A stretch of DNA of 64,000 nt from Lantana camara. Its lineage: Eukaryota > Streptophyta > Magnoliopsida > Lamiales > Verbenaceae. Under the pieces are notes generated by a model. That model did not search any database. It saw only the letters and a program-made list of their open reading frames with translations, and was not told the origin of the DNA. A program made the position numbers and the translations under genes. Each line of letters begins with the position of its first letter. Position 1 is the stretch's first letter. Location of the stretch: the NCBI GenBank assembly GCA_037501455.1, contig CM074858.1, forward strand, positions 81,380,501-81,444,500, written 5' to 3'. Of this stretch, positions 12,178 through 23,967 are shown one piece after another.

Positions 12178-12910
12178 TGTAGCACCCTAAGTGAAGAGCA
12201 CTACACCCCCTGCACCATAGCCCGACACATGTAACGAAATAGCTACTCCGCACACACGCCAAGACATGGCGAACGGGAGGCAAACAAAATCTCACCAAAG
12301 CTAGGTGGTCTATACCCTAATATAGAGTGCGCAATAAAATCAAATATCAAATGCGGATCAATCTAAACAAATATATATGCTCAAACGAATTCAATAGATA
12401 CAAATCATACCCACCCCTGGCCAAATAAATCAAACAAGTTCCAAAATTGAATTCGAAATCATAGTCTTATACATACTTATACATAGTACCAAAATGGAAA
12501 AGTAAAGATGCAAGGTATGCAAAAGACTCAGATTACAAGACTCGAATGACTTAAAAGGAAACCGGGGCGAACTCAAAGAAACAAGGGGAAAAAAAGAAAA
12601 AAAAAAAAAGGGGGAGGGGTCAGTCCTAATGACTTGTGAGGGGGCTAACACACGCACACGTACATATACATAAGAGCATAGTATATTTAAAGTCAAAGAA
12701 TTCATGAACCGGGGCGTAGTTTTTGCACTCTAAAACATTTTATCCCGTGATACTATATATATAGAAAAGGTTTAAGGCCGAAGGCCAAAATCAACCAAAT
12801 TTTAGAAATTAGAAGTCCCCGTTTCACAAATCCATATTCGTAATCAAATTCACAGTAACTCGCCAAATATGAGTTTCCAACCGAACTTCCCTTTATATTC
12901 ATATTAAATT
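12178..12910 (-). repeat. gypsy LTR fragment, 3' end only
   Basis: It begins TGTAGCACCC, the conserved 3' terminus of minus-strand gypsy LTRs here, and follows the 16275 LTR in order: CACC...CCCCCTGCACC, GGCGAACGGGAG, ...GTCAGTCCTAATGACTTGTGAGG, and CCGTTTCACAAATC. Similarity fades near 12905, so the right limit is approximate. About 2.2 kb of LTR, including the array region, is missing. Confidence 0.65.
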
Positions 12911-14101
12911 CATGATCTTTCCCCGTGGAATTTGCTAATGTTGTTAACAAACTTGTAAATAACCACTTTGAAACTCTACAAGTAGGTTTTTTGTACTGTT
13001 TTACACCTTTTTTACAAATGTCAGAATACATGCTGAAAGTTTACAATTAAGAGAAATGAATTTGTAACATCACATGTAACTTCAGGATAGTATAATAGAT
13101 CATATGTACATATTAACTGAATTTAGCCAAACGAATTTAATTTAGTCTTTCTTTCTTTTAATTGTAGAAACACTTCAAGTTATGTAAGTGTGAATTTATA
13201 ATGAATGTTATTAGTACAGGATCATAGACCTACTATAAGAATATTGTAGGAAGGTTAAAATAGTGCATGGTACTTTGTGTATGGCCATATTAAAAAAATA
13301 TGTCCTAAAGTTTGACTCAGTTTATTATAACTCTTTCTTTGAATCTGTTACTTATTATAAATTCCTCTTACTTTTATCTTTACCATTTTTTGTCTGAATC
13401 AGAAGTTTACCAAGCTGAGGGAAAAAAGGCAAATCTTAGTCTAAATTATGTATTATAATTTATGTATAAATTTTCATTAATTATATGTAAATAATCTAAA
13501 GAATAGTATATAATTATGTATAATTTATTGGCTAACTACAGGCATATGTTCAGCGGGTAGTGACAGGTAGTTTGAGTCTTTCTCAGTTCACAACAAGAAA
13601 TACAAAGTGCTAAATCCCAAGTGAGATTATTCTTGCCTTTTACTTTTCTTGGACTTTACATCTTACTTGTTGGTAATACCATGTAAGTTATGTTATTGGT
13701 TAGTCTGGATAGTTATTCTATAGAGATAATATCAGACAGATTTGAGTGTGCAAGTGTTATAGGATTTATGATGGAGATTACCTTAGCTTTTTTTTCCTTT
13801 TAGAGTAACCTCAAACCTTAGTTGTTATAATTTACATCCTAAGAGGGTGTTTTACTGGAATTCTAACACAGTTGTAAGCAATTTTCTATATACACTCGAT
13901 ATGTTTCAATAGCTATTATCAAATATCTGATATCAATAGTTTATTTATAAGATTAAATATTATTTTCTGTGTGGATAAACGTTTTGTTATTCTTTTTTAT
14001 TTTTTTTGCAGCTCAAAATCCAATTCTTGTTTCTGATCAAGCTGCAAAATTGAAACTGCTGTCACTTAGAAGGTAACTAGTTTCTGTCAATAAAGAATTT
14101 T
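12911..14101 (+). other. Unassigned AT-rich region upstream of CACTA transposase, possible small exons
   Basis: There is no LTR similarity and no long open frame. Two short segments have the form of internal exons: 13552-13576 (ag before GCATATGTTC, gt after GTGACAG) and about 14012-14072 (preceded by a T-rich tract and TTTTGCAG, followed by GTAACT). The second reads open as QNPILVSDQAAKLKLLSLR, which I do not recognise. They could be 5' exons of the CACTA transcript or captured host gene pieces. I found no CACTA terminal inverted repeat here. Confidence 0.4.
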
Positions 14102-16274
14102 ATGGATAGGACATGGATGAACCTGCATAGGGCTAGTAGTGAATATTGGAACGGGGTGAAAATTTTTTTGGATCTTGCCTTTTCAAATTCCAATGGAGCT
14201 ACAATCTTATGCCCTTGCAAGAAATGTAAAAATGCCTTACTAAAAAATAGGAGCATTGTGGAAGAACATCTTCTTTGGCACGAATTTCTAGCTGGGTACA
14301 CTAAATGGGTATTACACGGTGAGTTGTCGTCTAACGGTAGGCCAACAGTCTATGCGTATGAAGGGCAGACTTCATCCAATAATATGCAAGAAATATTAAA
14401 TGATGCTTTTGGAATGCAATAGAATTTTGAAGGATCAACAGGAGTTGAGGATCATGATAGACCGTGTAGAGAAGCTAAAAGTTTTTATAAGCTCATGGAA
14501 GATGCAGAACAAGAACTTTACCCGGGCTGTAAAAATTTTTCGAAGCTTTATTTCATTGTTCGAATGCTCCAAATCAAGTGTCTTGGGAATTGGAGTGACA
14601 GTTCATTCAGTATGATGCTTGAATTATTAAAAGAGTCATTTCCAGAAGGTGTTCAATTGCCTAAAAGCTACTATGAAATGAAGAAGATATTAAAAGATCT
14701 GGGGCTGAATTATAAAAAAATTGATGCTTGTCGCAATGATTGCATGCTTTATTGGGGTGAGAATGAAGGCAAAACAAAGTGTGATACCTGTGATGAGCCG
14801 CGGTGGATAATGGCTGCACCTGAAGCTTCTGTGGGTGATCGACAAGATTCCTCTGAAGTACGAAAAGGAAACAAAAAGATACCTGCGAAGATATTATGGC
14901 ACTTCCCACTAAATCCAAGGTTACAAAGATTATTTATGAACAAGGAAACTGCATGCCTCATGAGGTGGCATGACACTGGGCGCATTAAAGATGGTATACT
15001 AAGACATCCGGCCGATTCTCGAACTTGGAAAACTTTTGACTTCCAGCATCCAGAGTTTCCAAAGGATACTCTCAATTTAAGGTTAGGCTTAGCTACAGAT
15101 GGTTTCAATCCATTCAGGACTATGAGCATCGTTCATAGTACTTGGCCGGTGGTCTTCATTCCATATAATCTGCCGCCTGGAGACTGTATGAAGAAGACAT
15201 ACTTGATGTTGTCTTTGCTTATTCCTAGTCATTCTGGACCAGGTAATAACCTTGATGTATTTCTATAGCTGGCTGTCGCAGAGGTAAAACAGATGTGGGA
15301 AGAGGGAATAAGGACGTATGATGCTTCAACTAAGGAAATTTTCAACTTCGTGCAGCTTTATTATGGACCATCAGTGATCTTGCAGGCCTTACAGCTATTT
15401 CAGGGTGGAGTACTAAAGGACAATATGCATGCCCGGTTTGTTATAAGTTCACAAATTCGGTATGGTTGGATAGATCTCGCAAGTTCTGTTATATGTGCTA
15501 TCACATATTCTTACCTGAGGATCATCCTTATCGAAGGGATAAAAGTTCATTTGATGGAACTGCCGAACACCGACCACCAACCCCATATTTGAAAGGATAT
15601 GTGGCATTACATGAAGTTAAGCACATTGAGAACAAGTTTGGTAAAACAGTTGGTGATCACCCACTGCCCTATAATTGGAAGAAGAAAAGCATTTTCTTTG
15701 ATCTATCATATTGGGAAACGAATTTAGTGAGACACAATCTTGATGTTATGTACATTGAGAAGAACGTATGCGACAAGGTTTTGTATACATTATTGGACTC
15801 GGACAAGTCAAAAGATAATTACAATGATTGCTTGGATTTGCAAATTATGGGGATAAGATCAAAACTGCAACCGTTTCTTGATGAGCTTGGACAGGAATGG
15901 ATACCAGCAGCATCATTTGCACTGGATAAGAGTGAGAAGGAACGATTTTGCAAACTCCTGAAAAGCGTTAAAGTTCCAGACGGCTATGCTTCAAATATCT
16001 CACGGTGTGTGCATATTAAACCACCTAAGATATTCGGCTTGAAGAGTCATGACAGTCACGTGTTGATGCAACAATTGATACCGCTTGCACTACGTAAACT
16101 TCTTCTGACGCCAATATGCAAATCTTTGATTCATTTGTGTCGCTATTTTACAGAGTTGTGTTCTAAGACACTTAATCCCAATGATATATCCCGGTTGGAG
16201 AAAGAGATTGCTATCATACTATGTCAGTTGGAGAAAATTTTTTCACCTTTGTTCTTTGATATCATGGTACATTT
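14102..16274 (+). pseudogene. CACTA tnp2-type transposase, N-terminal half
   Basis: ATG at 14102 begins the transposase-associated domain (MDRTWM, EYWNGVKIFLDLAF, CPCKKC, HLLWHEF). An in-frame TAG at 14420-14422 interrupts it. The tnp2 domain follows in the same frame (CDTCDEPRW near 14785, ILWHFPLNPRLQRLF, RHPADSRTWKTFD, LGLATDGFNPF, PPGDCMK). A second in-frame TAG lies at 15266-15268. A one-base deletion near 15337 shifts the frame; the new frame runs through SGWSTKG, CPVC, FLPEDHPYRRDKSSF, PTPYLKGY and LDVMYIEKNVCD to the gypsy insertion at 16275. The protein would bind the transposon ends and cut them in the nucleus. The open frame that continues past 16274 is read-through into the LTR. 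Confidence 0.9.
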
Positions 16275-19269
16275 TGTAGCACCCCGAGCGTAGGGCACCA
16301 CATCCCCCGCACTAGAGCCCGACACGTGTAGTGGAATGGAGAATCCGTACACGCATCGAACAATAGCGAACGGGAGACAAACAAAACTCACTCTCTAGCT
16401 AGGCGGCCTAACCCTCAGTCAGAGCACAAAACAGTTCATGGTATAGCGGAAGCGATGAAAGCAATTCATACAAAATTCCCCAAGATCACATATATACATA
16501 TCACATAGTCATAAGAGCATAATATTTCCAATTACAAATTTACAATGCCCTTCCCGGGCCAAAACATTTCAAGTATCAGAGTATTCGGAAAATAAATTTC
16601 ATAAACATAAGACATAAACCACTACGAATGCAATAAAGATGACTCGAGCTAAGAAACAAGTAAGACTCGAAGACAACTTGCCGCCTAGCTCGACTCCCAT
16701 GGTACCTGCAACTCAAAGATGGGAAAAAAAAAAGGAAAACCACGAGGGTTAGTCCTAATGACTAGTGAGGGGGCTACACACACACTCATAATACATATAG
16801 AGCAAAGCACCTAATCAAAATCATAAAAGGATCCATGAACCGAGGAGGGTTTTTGCAAACTAAAACATTTCCCGTGATAATAACTATATAAAATGAAAAG
16901 AAGTAAGGGCCATAGGCCAAAATCACAAATTTTAAGTATTTAAGAATCCATTCCCGTTTCATAAATCATACGAATTCACACAACTCGGCGAGTACGAGTT
17001 ATACCTCCAACTTCCACAAACAAAGACATAATCAAAGCAAAAATTCATAAACCATCCTTCTTCGGGTGATAGAAGGGTTGACGGCCCTAACTATCGGTCA
17101 AATTCACACGAAACAAGGTTAATTACTTCCTTGAAACCTTCGGTGGTTGAATCCACCGGCTCAAGAGAAACGCCCTTCCTCAACCTCCTAAGGTTAGGCG
17201 AGACTCTCAAAGGAAAATGTTGATGGAAGAGCCCGGCGACCCCTCGGCCGTCCCGAGATACCATGCCACTCTCCGGGCCCAAATCATAATTCAAAATTCA
17301 TAATTTTCGTAAACTTCTCTTTCAAAGTTCAAAGCTCGCTTACACACTCACACTTAACGAAAGGATTTCAAAACAAATGTAAAATAGTTTATATACTTAT
17401 ACAAATCGTTTTCAAAAACTTATAACAAAGAGAACAAGTCCTCAAAGTACATACCCTACATATATTTAACATATAGTATACATAAATCGCATGCGGGCTT
17501 AAAAACATTTAGGGTTTTAGGTCATAATATCTAAAAGAATAAAACCTCACCTTCCGAACATGTAGCGGTGACAAAAGAAAGCGAACCGGACGCCTAAGGG
17601 ACAACCTCGTCGTCAACGGGAGGGTCAACTACACAAAACAAATAACAAGGGATACTCTTAGACTCAATATGTACCACATAAACGCTCGGCAAATGCACAT
17701 GCGTGTAAATGATGCAAATGAAATGAGATGAATTCATGTTTAGGTCATATAAGGTCACACATTGCATATGAACTCACATATCATAAACGAGGATGTAAAA
17801 CGAATTATAAATTCATAACATAAATCTTAACACACAATATAACATGTTAGAAGAAGCATGGAGATCAAATTAGTGTTGAGAAAGCGAAAAGAATGCGAAA
17901 CGAAACAAGAAAATCGAAGTTTGGGGCAAAAGGAGTCACTGACCTAAATCCACCCCGGTGGATTTTTTTCAAAGGGAAAATCCACCCCCATGGATTTTCC
18001 AGGAGTTTCTGACTCAAATCCACCCCGGCGGATTTTTTTCAAAGGGAAAATCCACCCCCGTGGATTTGAGTCGGAAGCCAAAAAAACTCGATTTTTCAGC
18101 CCCAAAACTCTCCAAAACTCATCCAAATTCGTGCAAACTCAAGATAGAACATATTAGGATCATAATATGTCATATATTCACTCAATCCATGTCAAAATCG
18201 AAGCTAAACATCAAGATTCAAGTGAAGGAATGTAAGAGATATACATATCTTCAAGTTTATGCCAAAAACCCAAATTGAAACCTAAAGATTCCTAGATTCT
18301 CATGCAAAATCAGACCATACACTTATATTATAATGTCATAAGATCAATTAGGATGCAAAAACTCCAACAAAACACCAAGAGATCAAGCTATAATTTCAAA
18401 ATTGGCAAAACCCTTACTATTCATAGAAATATTCATATCTTGATCAAATCACCACCAAATTGAGCAAATAAGGTATCTAAACAAAGAAGAGAAGATGGAG
18501 AAACAAATTCCAAGCTTACCTTTCGAAAATGGAAGGATTTGATGAGGATTTGAGCTCAAAAGGTTGGAAGGTGAATAGTATAATTTTGCTTCCTTCTTGG
18601 TCTCGGTTTTGAGCAGCTATTTCTCTCTTCTCTCCAAGGTTGGAACGAAATGAGGGGCTTATGGCTGAAAGAGGAGTATGTTAGGAGTATGTGGGTCCAA
18701 GGTTTATTTAATTTGGTCAAATATATCAAAAGTTATGAATAAAAGAGTGGGCAAAGGTCTAAAATGGCATACGAGGCTTGTTTCGGTTAAATTTCGGAGG
18801 TCTAAATGAGCTTAGAAAAATATGAGGCTATGTTTATTGAACCCGAATCATGGATACGAGTTCAACGGAGGTGACGGAATTCGAATCCGAATTCCCGAGC
18901 TCAATTTGTGCTTCCCGGAACCTAAGGCGCGCTAAATGCTCTTTAGCCTCATTTAGGTTCCGTCTCCAAAATAAAATCAAAAGACAAACCAAATAAATTA
19001 CAAAATATAAAATGAACATATAGTCAAGTTCATAACTCAAGTAATTCACGCATATCAAAAATTCGTAAGAAACAGAATTGAAATCGGATACGAATAGGGC
19101 AAAATTTCAAGCATAGAGGGTTTAAACGTTCAAAACGAATTCATTCTTAAACCAAATAATTATCAAATATCCACATAATAATTAATAACTATCAAGTATT
19201 CACGTAACTAATTAATTAAATCGCGCACATAAAAATATACCTGAAAGTCTGATCGGTCGGGATGTTACA
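16275..19269 (-). repeat. 3' LTR of the intact gypsy element (2995 bp)
   Basis: It runs from TGTAGCACCCC at 16275 to GATGTTACA at 19269 as written on the plus strand. It is nearly identical to 23968-26957. Differences by eye include an A-tract near 16725 (GGG plus ten A versus eight A) and scattered single changes. It carries the palindrome array at 17946-18067. The small open frames repeated in both LTRs are not supported as genes. Confidence 0.95.
17946..18067. repeat. Paired-palindrome array, arms ATCCA/TGGAT (four units), 3' LTR copy
   Basis: Centres are at 17955.5, 17987.5, 18025.5 and 18057.5: spacings 32, 38 and 32 bp. Units are AATCCACCCCGGTGGATT, AATCCACCCCCATGGATT, AATCCACCCCGGCGGATT and AATCCACCCCCGTGGATT. 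Cores are CCCCGG or CCCCC. The linkers within both pairs are the same TTTTTCAAAGGGAAA stretch. Confidence 0.85.
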
Positions 19270-19283
19270 AACCTCCCTCCTTC
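19270..19283 (-). other. polypurine tract of intact gypsy element
   Basis: The minus strand reads GAAGGAGGGAGGTT immediately before the 3' LTR start TGTAACATCCC: an uninterrupted purine run ending in TT at the expected position. Confidence 0.85.
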
Positions 19284-19297
19284 AAAAGGACCTGTCC

Positions 19298-22200
19298 TCA
19301 GGTCCGAAGCGAGGTCTTGAAAAGTTCCGGGTACAACTGTCTCATTTTCACCTCGGTTTCCCAAGTGGCTTCTTCGGATTTCTGATCACGCCACAAGACT
19401 TTTACCAAGGGGATTTGCCGGTTTCTCAATTCTTGCATCTTCCGGTCCAAAACTTTAACCGGGTACTTCTTGATTGTCAAATCCGGCTCTAGTTGCACCT
19501 CTTTGATTGGAATTATAGAAGACTCATCGGGATAGTGTTTCCGGAGTTGAGAGACATGGAAAACATTGTGTATCCCGGTCAAACTCGGTGGTAGATCAAG
19601 TCGGTAGGCTACTTCCCCAACTCGTTCAAGAATTACAAAGGGGCCTAAGTAGCGCGGGTTAAGCTTCCCGCCTTTACCAATCCGAGCAAACCCTTTTCTA
19701 GGAGATGCTTTTAGAAAAACCTTATCTCCCGCTTCGAACGCCAAGGGTCGTCTTCTTTTGTCCGCATAACTTTTCTGTCGGTCCTGAGCCGCCTTTAGCC
19801 TTTGTCGAATCACTTTCACTTTCTCGATGGTATCTTGGATCTCCTTTGGTTTCTTAGCTCTGTCGAGCTTACCATCCTTTGTCCATCTCCATTCATCAAT
19901 ATCCCAAAATAAAGGTGATCGACATTTCCTTCCATATAATGCCTCATACGGAGCCATACCAATCGAAGTCTGAAAACTGTTATTATAGGCGAACTCGACC
20001 AAATCCAAATACTCATCCCACGAGTCTTGATAGTCTAAAGCACAAGCAGGAAGCATGTCCTCAAGATATTTAATTAACCTCTCGGATTGTCCATCCGTTT
20101 GTGGGTGAGATGCAGTACTAAACTGAAGTTTCGTTCCCATACACTTCTGTAACTCCTGCCAGAAACTCGCTGTAAACCGTGGATCCCTATCTGAAACAAT
20201 ACTGACAGGTGCACCATGCAATCTCACAATTTCTTTCCGGTACAACTTGGCCAACTTAGGCACTTTATCGGACATCCGGACCTTGAGAAAGTGAGCCGAC
20301 TTCGAAAACCGATCAATTATGACCCAAATTCCATCGAAACCTCCCTTGGTCCTTGGCAAGCCGGACACGAAGTCCATCGTCACTTGCTCCCACTTCCATT
20401 CAGGAATTGGAAGTGGTTGGAGAGTTCCCCCCGGTTTCTGATGTTCAGCTTTCACCACTTGGCATGTTTGGCACCTTCTTACATAATTGGCCACATCTCT
20501 TTTCATGCCGTTCCACCAATACAAACTTCTTAAATCTCTATACATCTTAGTAGTACCGGGATGTACCGTATAAGCCGACTTATACGCCTCATCCAACACC
20601 AACTGCTTAAGTTCATCCGGAACAGACACCCGAGCCTTAAACCGGAATAATCCCGAATCATCAAACCCGAATTTTGTCTCTGGATCAATCCTTGCCTTAG
20701 CTACTAATCTTTGAATTTCCAAATCATTAGATTGAGCTTCAATCAATCTTTGCCTCAAATCCGGTTGTACTGATATATTTGCCAAACGGGCCTCTGAAAC
20801 CAAGGATACCGAACTCTGTTTACTTGAACCTGCTCCCAAACTCGAGATACTAACCTTTGTGCTCAAAGCATCCGCAACTACATTAGCCTTACCCGGATGG
20901 TATTGAATTCTACAATCATAGTCCTCAAGTAGCTCAACCCAACGTCTTTGCCTTAGATTTAAATCCTTCTGTGTAAACAAATACTTAAGGCTTTGGTGGT
21001 CGGTAAAAACTTCAAAAGTAACCCCATAAAGATAATGACGCCATTTCATCAAAGCAAAAACAACCGCAGCTAATTCCAAATCATGAGTGGGATAATTTTT
21101 CTCGTGATCTTTTAACTTCCTCGAGGCGTATGCTACTACTTTACAATTTTGCATCAAGACACAACCGAGCCCATCCTTCGATGCATCGGTATAAACCGAG
21201 TAACCTTCAGAACCCTCGGGTAGGGTTAAAACCGGTGCAGAAGTCAATCTCTCCTTAAGAGTTTGAAAACTCTTCTCACACGCCTCGTCCCACTCGAACT
21301 TAACCTCTTTCTTTGTTAACCGAGTCAACGGGGAAGCAATCTTCGAGAAGTCTTTCACAAAGCGCCTATAATACCCCGCTAACCCTAGAAAACTTCTCAC
21401 TTCAGAGGCATTCTTCGGCTGTTTCCATAACATAACCGTTTCTATCTTTGCTGGATCCACTTCAACCCCATTCCCTGAGATAAAGTGACCCAAAAATGAA
21501 ACCCGTTCAATCCAGAACTCACACTTGCTAAACTTGGCGAACAATCTATGTTCTCGAAGTGTAGATAATACCATTCTCAAATGCCGCGCATGATCTTCAA
21601 CGGACCTCGAATACACCAGAATATCATCTATAAAGATGACCACGAATTTATCGAGGTAAGGCCGGAATATTCGGTGCATCATATCCATGAACGCGGCTGG
21701 GGCATTAGTAAGGCCAAAAGGCATGACCACGAACTCGAAATGCCCATAACGAGTGTTGAAACCCGTCTTTGGTATGTCTTCCTCCCGGATACGCAACTGA
21801 TAGTACCCTTGTCTTAAATCCAACTTAGAATAAACACACGAACCTTGAAGAAGATCGAACAACTCTTCAATGTGAGGAAGTGGGTATTTATTTTTAATCG
21901 TTAACCGGTTCAGCTCACGGTAGTCAATACACATCCGCAATGTCCCGTCTTTCTTCTTTACAAACAGGACAGGAGCACCCCACGGAGAAGTGCTCGGGCG
22001 AATGTAACCACACTCTAAGAGCTCATCAAGTTGCGCCTTCAGCTCCTTCAACTTCGCTGGAGCCATCCTGTAGGGAGATTTCGCATAAGGTTCCGCTCCG
22101 GGATAGAGATCTATTACAAATTCGACGTCCCGATCCGGAGGCAAAGACCCCAAATTCTCCGGAAAAACATCGGGGAACTCCTTCACGATCTCCGTCTCCT

Positions 22201-23758
22201 CGAGCTTGGCCTGATCTTTCGGTTTATTCAAAAGATAGGCCACGTAGCCCGTTGCACCGTCCCGGAACAATTTACTTGCTTCCATAAAGGATATAAACGG
22301 GCAGGCCTTCAATTTCTGACCCGCAAATACCATAGAACCCAATGTCACCTTCTTAGCGAAGCAATCCATCATGGCTCGATGTCGAAACAACCAGTCCATC
22401 CCTAAAATTACCCCATATCTCTGGATAGGCATCTCAATCAAATCTGCCGGATACTCTTGATCTTCAACAACAACCGGGCACCCACGAAACACACGGTCCG
22501 CTACCAAACTGCCCCCGAGTGGGGAACTCACAACAAAGGAATCATCAAAGCAAGCAACAGGCAAAGAAAGTGCAGGAACACACCGGGAAGCAATAAAAGA
22601 ATGCGTTGCTCCCGGATCAAATAATGCATATAATGGAATGCCATGAATGCTAATAGTACCTTCAACGACGGCATTCGCATCCACCTCGGCATCCTCTTCT
22701 TCACCTTCAAGTGCATAGGCTCTGGCTTGGATAGGAGCTCTCGGAGGCCTAGTATTCAAGGGTTGAGGATTCTTCTTCTTAGGACAAGCGTTGATCATGT
22801 GACCGGGCTCTCCACAACCATAGCACCTTCCCAATTTCTTTCGGCACGTCTCCTCAGTATGATTGGGACCCCCGCAACAAGAACACTCAATTGGGGCCGG
22901 TAGAGCGGGTACCACAGCTTGTCCTTGGGGTCGGGGCTTCTTATTAAAAAGATTAGAACCTTTGGGCTTGAAGACCGGAGGCCCACGTTGAGAGATAGGC
23001 CTATTACCCAAATTTGATCCGGTGCTCGAACCTTGCCCCGAAGAGTAAGCCGGAGGTTTCATCCTCAAATTATGAGCTTCTACTTTCAGTGCCTTCCTTG
23101 TAGCCTTCTCCCAAGTGTCCACAGTAGCGGCCTTTAGAGCATTCTGAACGTCATACCTCAGCCCATGAATAAAATTCCGAGCTTTCTGAGTATCATCGTT
23201 AGTGATGTGAGGGGCATATGGGGCGAGTCTTTCAAATTCCAAAATATAATCTTCAACAGAACGATTCCCTTGTTTTAACTCCGTGAATTCCTGGAGTCTT
23301 CTTTCACGGGCACTTGGTGGGATATACTTGTGGCGAAATTCTCTTATGAAGCTTTCCCAGTTAAACTCTTCACCCATTCTTTCTAACCGAGCTCTCATAG
23401 CCTTCAACCAATTAGAGGCGGGACCCTGAACAAAACGAGCCGTGCAAACTGCCTTCTCATGAGATGGTACAGGGCATATTTCCCAAATCCCCGAAATTTC
23501 TGACAACCATTCCTCTGCTTTAATATCATCACCGCCGTACCACTTCGGAGGGTTGTTGTTCCAAAATTCCCTAAAAGCCGGGGTAACTTGACCCTCTTGA
23601 GCCTCCCCATAAGGATTATTCCTTTGATTCTGTTGCAACTGGTTTAAGAGAGCCTGAACAATATTTTCTGCATTCAATGGAGGAGGTGGTGGTGCTTGTG
23701 GAGGAGGTTGATTAAGATCCGGGGTCTGTTCCCTATCATTTCTCCTTCGTGGAGGCAT
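19298..23758 (-). CDS. Gag-Pol polyprotein with C-terminal chromodomain, intact
   Basis: 1486 residues in one frame, starting [11 protein letters not shown]. The domains in order are: proline-rich N-terminus; Retrotrans_gag (about 72-190); CCHC zinc knuckle [14 protein letters not shown] (about 311-325) preceded by a second Cys-rich segment; aspartic protease with DPGATHSF (about 381); RT with MPFGLTNAP and the catalytic FIDD (about 711); RNase H with YTDAS (about 854); integrase zinc finger HPGTTK...CQTC (about 1062-1100); integrase core with D in TMDF (about 1125), D in VSDRDP (about 1190) and E in GQSER (about 1222); chromodomain-like end [12 protein letters not shown]...VLWRDQ...ATWETE (about 1430-1478). 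Gag and Pol are fused without a frameshift, usual for Tekay/Del-type plant chromoviruses. The chromodomain is thought to target integration to marked chromatin. The protease has DPG where DSG or DTG is commoner. No coding lesion is seen. Confidence 0.96.
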   Translation of the reverse strand: MPPRRRNDREQTPDLNQPPPQAPPPPPLNAENIVQALLNQLQQNQRNNPYGEAQEGQVTPAFREFWNNNPPKWYGGDDIKAEEWLSEISGIWEICPVPSHEKAVCTARFVQGPASNWLKAMRARLERMGEEFNWESFIREFRHKYIPPSARERRLQEFTELKQGNRSVEDYILEFERLAPYAPHITNDDTQKARNFIHGLRYDVQNALKAATVDTWEKATRKALKVEAHNLRMKPPAYSSGQGSSTGSNLGNRPISQRGPPVFKPKGSNLFNKKPRPQGQAVVPALPAPIECSCCGGPNHTEETCRKKLGRCYGCGEPGHMINACPKKKNPQPLNTRPPRAPIQARAYALEGEEEDAEVDANAVVEGTISIHGIPLYALFDPGATHSFIASRCVPALSLPVACFDDSFVVSSPLGGSLVADRVFRGCPVVVEDQEYPADLIEMPIQRYGVILGMDWLFRHRAMMDCFAKKVTLGSMVFAGQKLKACPFISFMEASKLFRDGATGYVAYLLNKPKDQAKLEETEIVKEFPDVFPENLGSLPPDRDVEFVIDLYPGAEPYAKSPYRMAPAKLKELKAQLDELLECGYIRPSTSPWGAPVLFVKKKDGTLRMCIDYRELNRLTIKNKYPLPHIEELFDLLQGSCVYSKLDLRQGYYQLRIREEDIPKTGFNTRYGHFEFVVMPFGLTNAPAAFMDMMHRIFRPYLDKFVVIFIDDILVYSRSVEDHARHLRMVLSTLREHRLFAKFSKCEFWIERVSFLGHFISGNGVEVDPAKIETVMLWKQPKNASEVRSFLGLAGYYRRFVKDFSKIASPLTRLTKKEVKFEWDEACEKSFQTLKERLTSAPVLTLPEGSEGYSVYTDASKDGLGCVLMQNCKVVAYASRKLKDHEKNYPTHDLELAAVVFALMKWRHYLYGVTFEVFTDHQSLKYLFTQKDLNLRQRRWVELLEDYDCRIQYHPGKANVVADALSTKVSISSLGAGSSKQSSVSLVSEARLANISVQPDLRQRLIEAQSNDLEIQRLVAKARIDPETKFGFDDSGLFRFKARVSVPDELKQLVLDEAYKSAYTVHPGTTKMYRDLRSLYWWNGMKRDVANYVRRCQTCQVVKAEHQKPGGTLQPLPIPEWKWEQVTMDFVSGLPRTKGGFDGIWVIIDRFSKSAHFLKVRMSDKVPKLAKLYRKEIVRLHGAPVSIVSDRDPRFTASFWQELQKCMGTKLQFSTASHPQTDGQSERLIKYLEDMLPACALDYQDSWDEYLDLVEFAYNNSFQTSIGMAPYEALYGRKCRSPLFWDIDEWRWTKDGKLDRAKKPKEIQDTIEKVKVIRQRLKAAQDRQKSYADKRRRPLAFEAGDKVFLKASPRKGFARIGKGGKLNPRYLGPFVILERVGEVAYRLDLPPSLTGIHNVFHVSQLRKHYPDESSIIPIKEVQLEPDLTIKKYPVKVLDRKMQELRNRQIPLVKVLWRDQKSEEATWETEVKMRQLYPELFKTSLRT

Positions 23759-23947
23759 CCTGAAAATTCACAAATCAAGAAAATATTGATGCATGGGGTT
23801 CAATGTATGTTCATGGAAGCAATTAATTAAAATTTAAACAATTAACTCACATAATTGTAAAGATGAATGCAAATAATCACATAACCCTAAGCCGAACGAC
23901 CTAGACAGACCCGACACGACTCTAGAGCTCCGGTTTTGCAACCGAGA

Positions 23948-23959
23948 GCTCTGATACCA
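23948..23959 (-). other. primer-binding site (tRNA-iMet type)
   Basis: The minus strand reads TGGTATCAGAGC, eight bases from the 5' LTR boundary at 23968 and about 190 bases upstream of the Gag-Pol start. It matches the 3' end of initiator tRNA-Met. Confidence 0.9.
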
Positions 23960-23967
23960 CCTAAGGA

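Noticed and set aside
12185..12195. CACTA terminal motif (GCACTACACC)
   Set aside because: It lies inside an LTR 3' end at the position where other families read CACATCCCC, so the match is coincidental.
17091..19058. Small open frames (60-106 codons) found identically again near 24779-26746
   Set aside because: They recur only because the two LTRs of one element are near-identical; no protein features.
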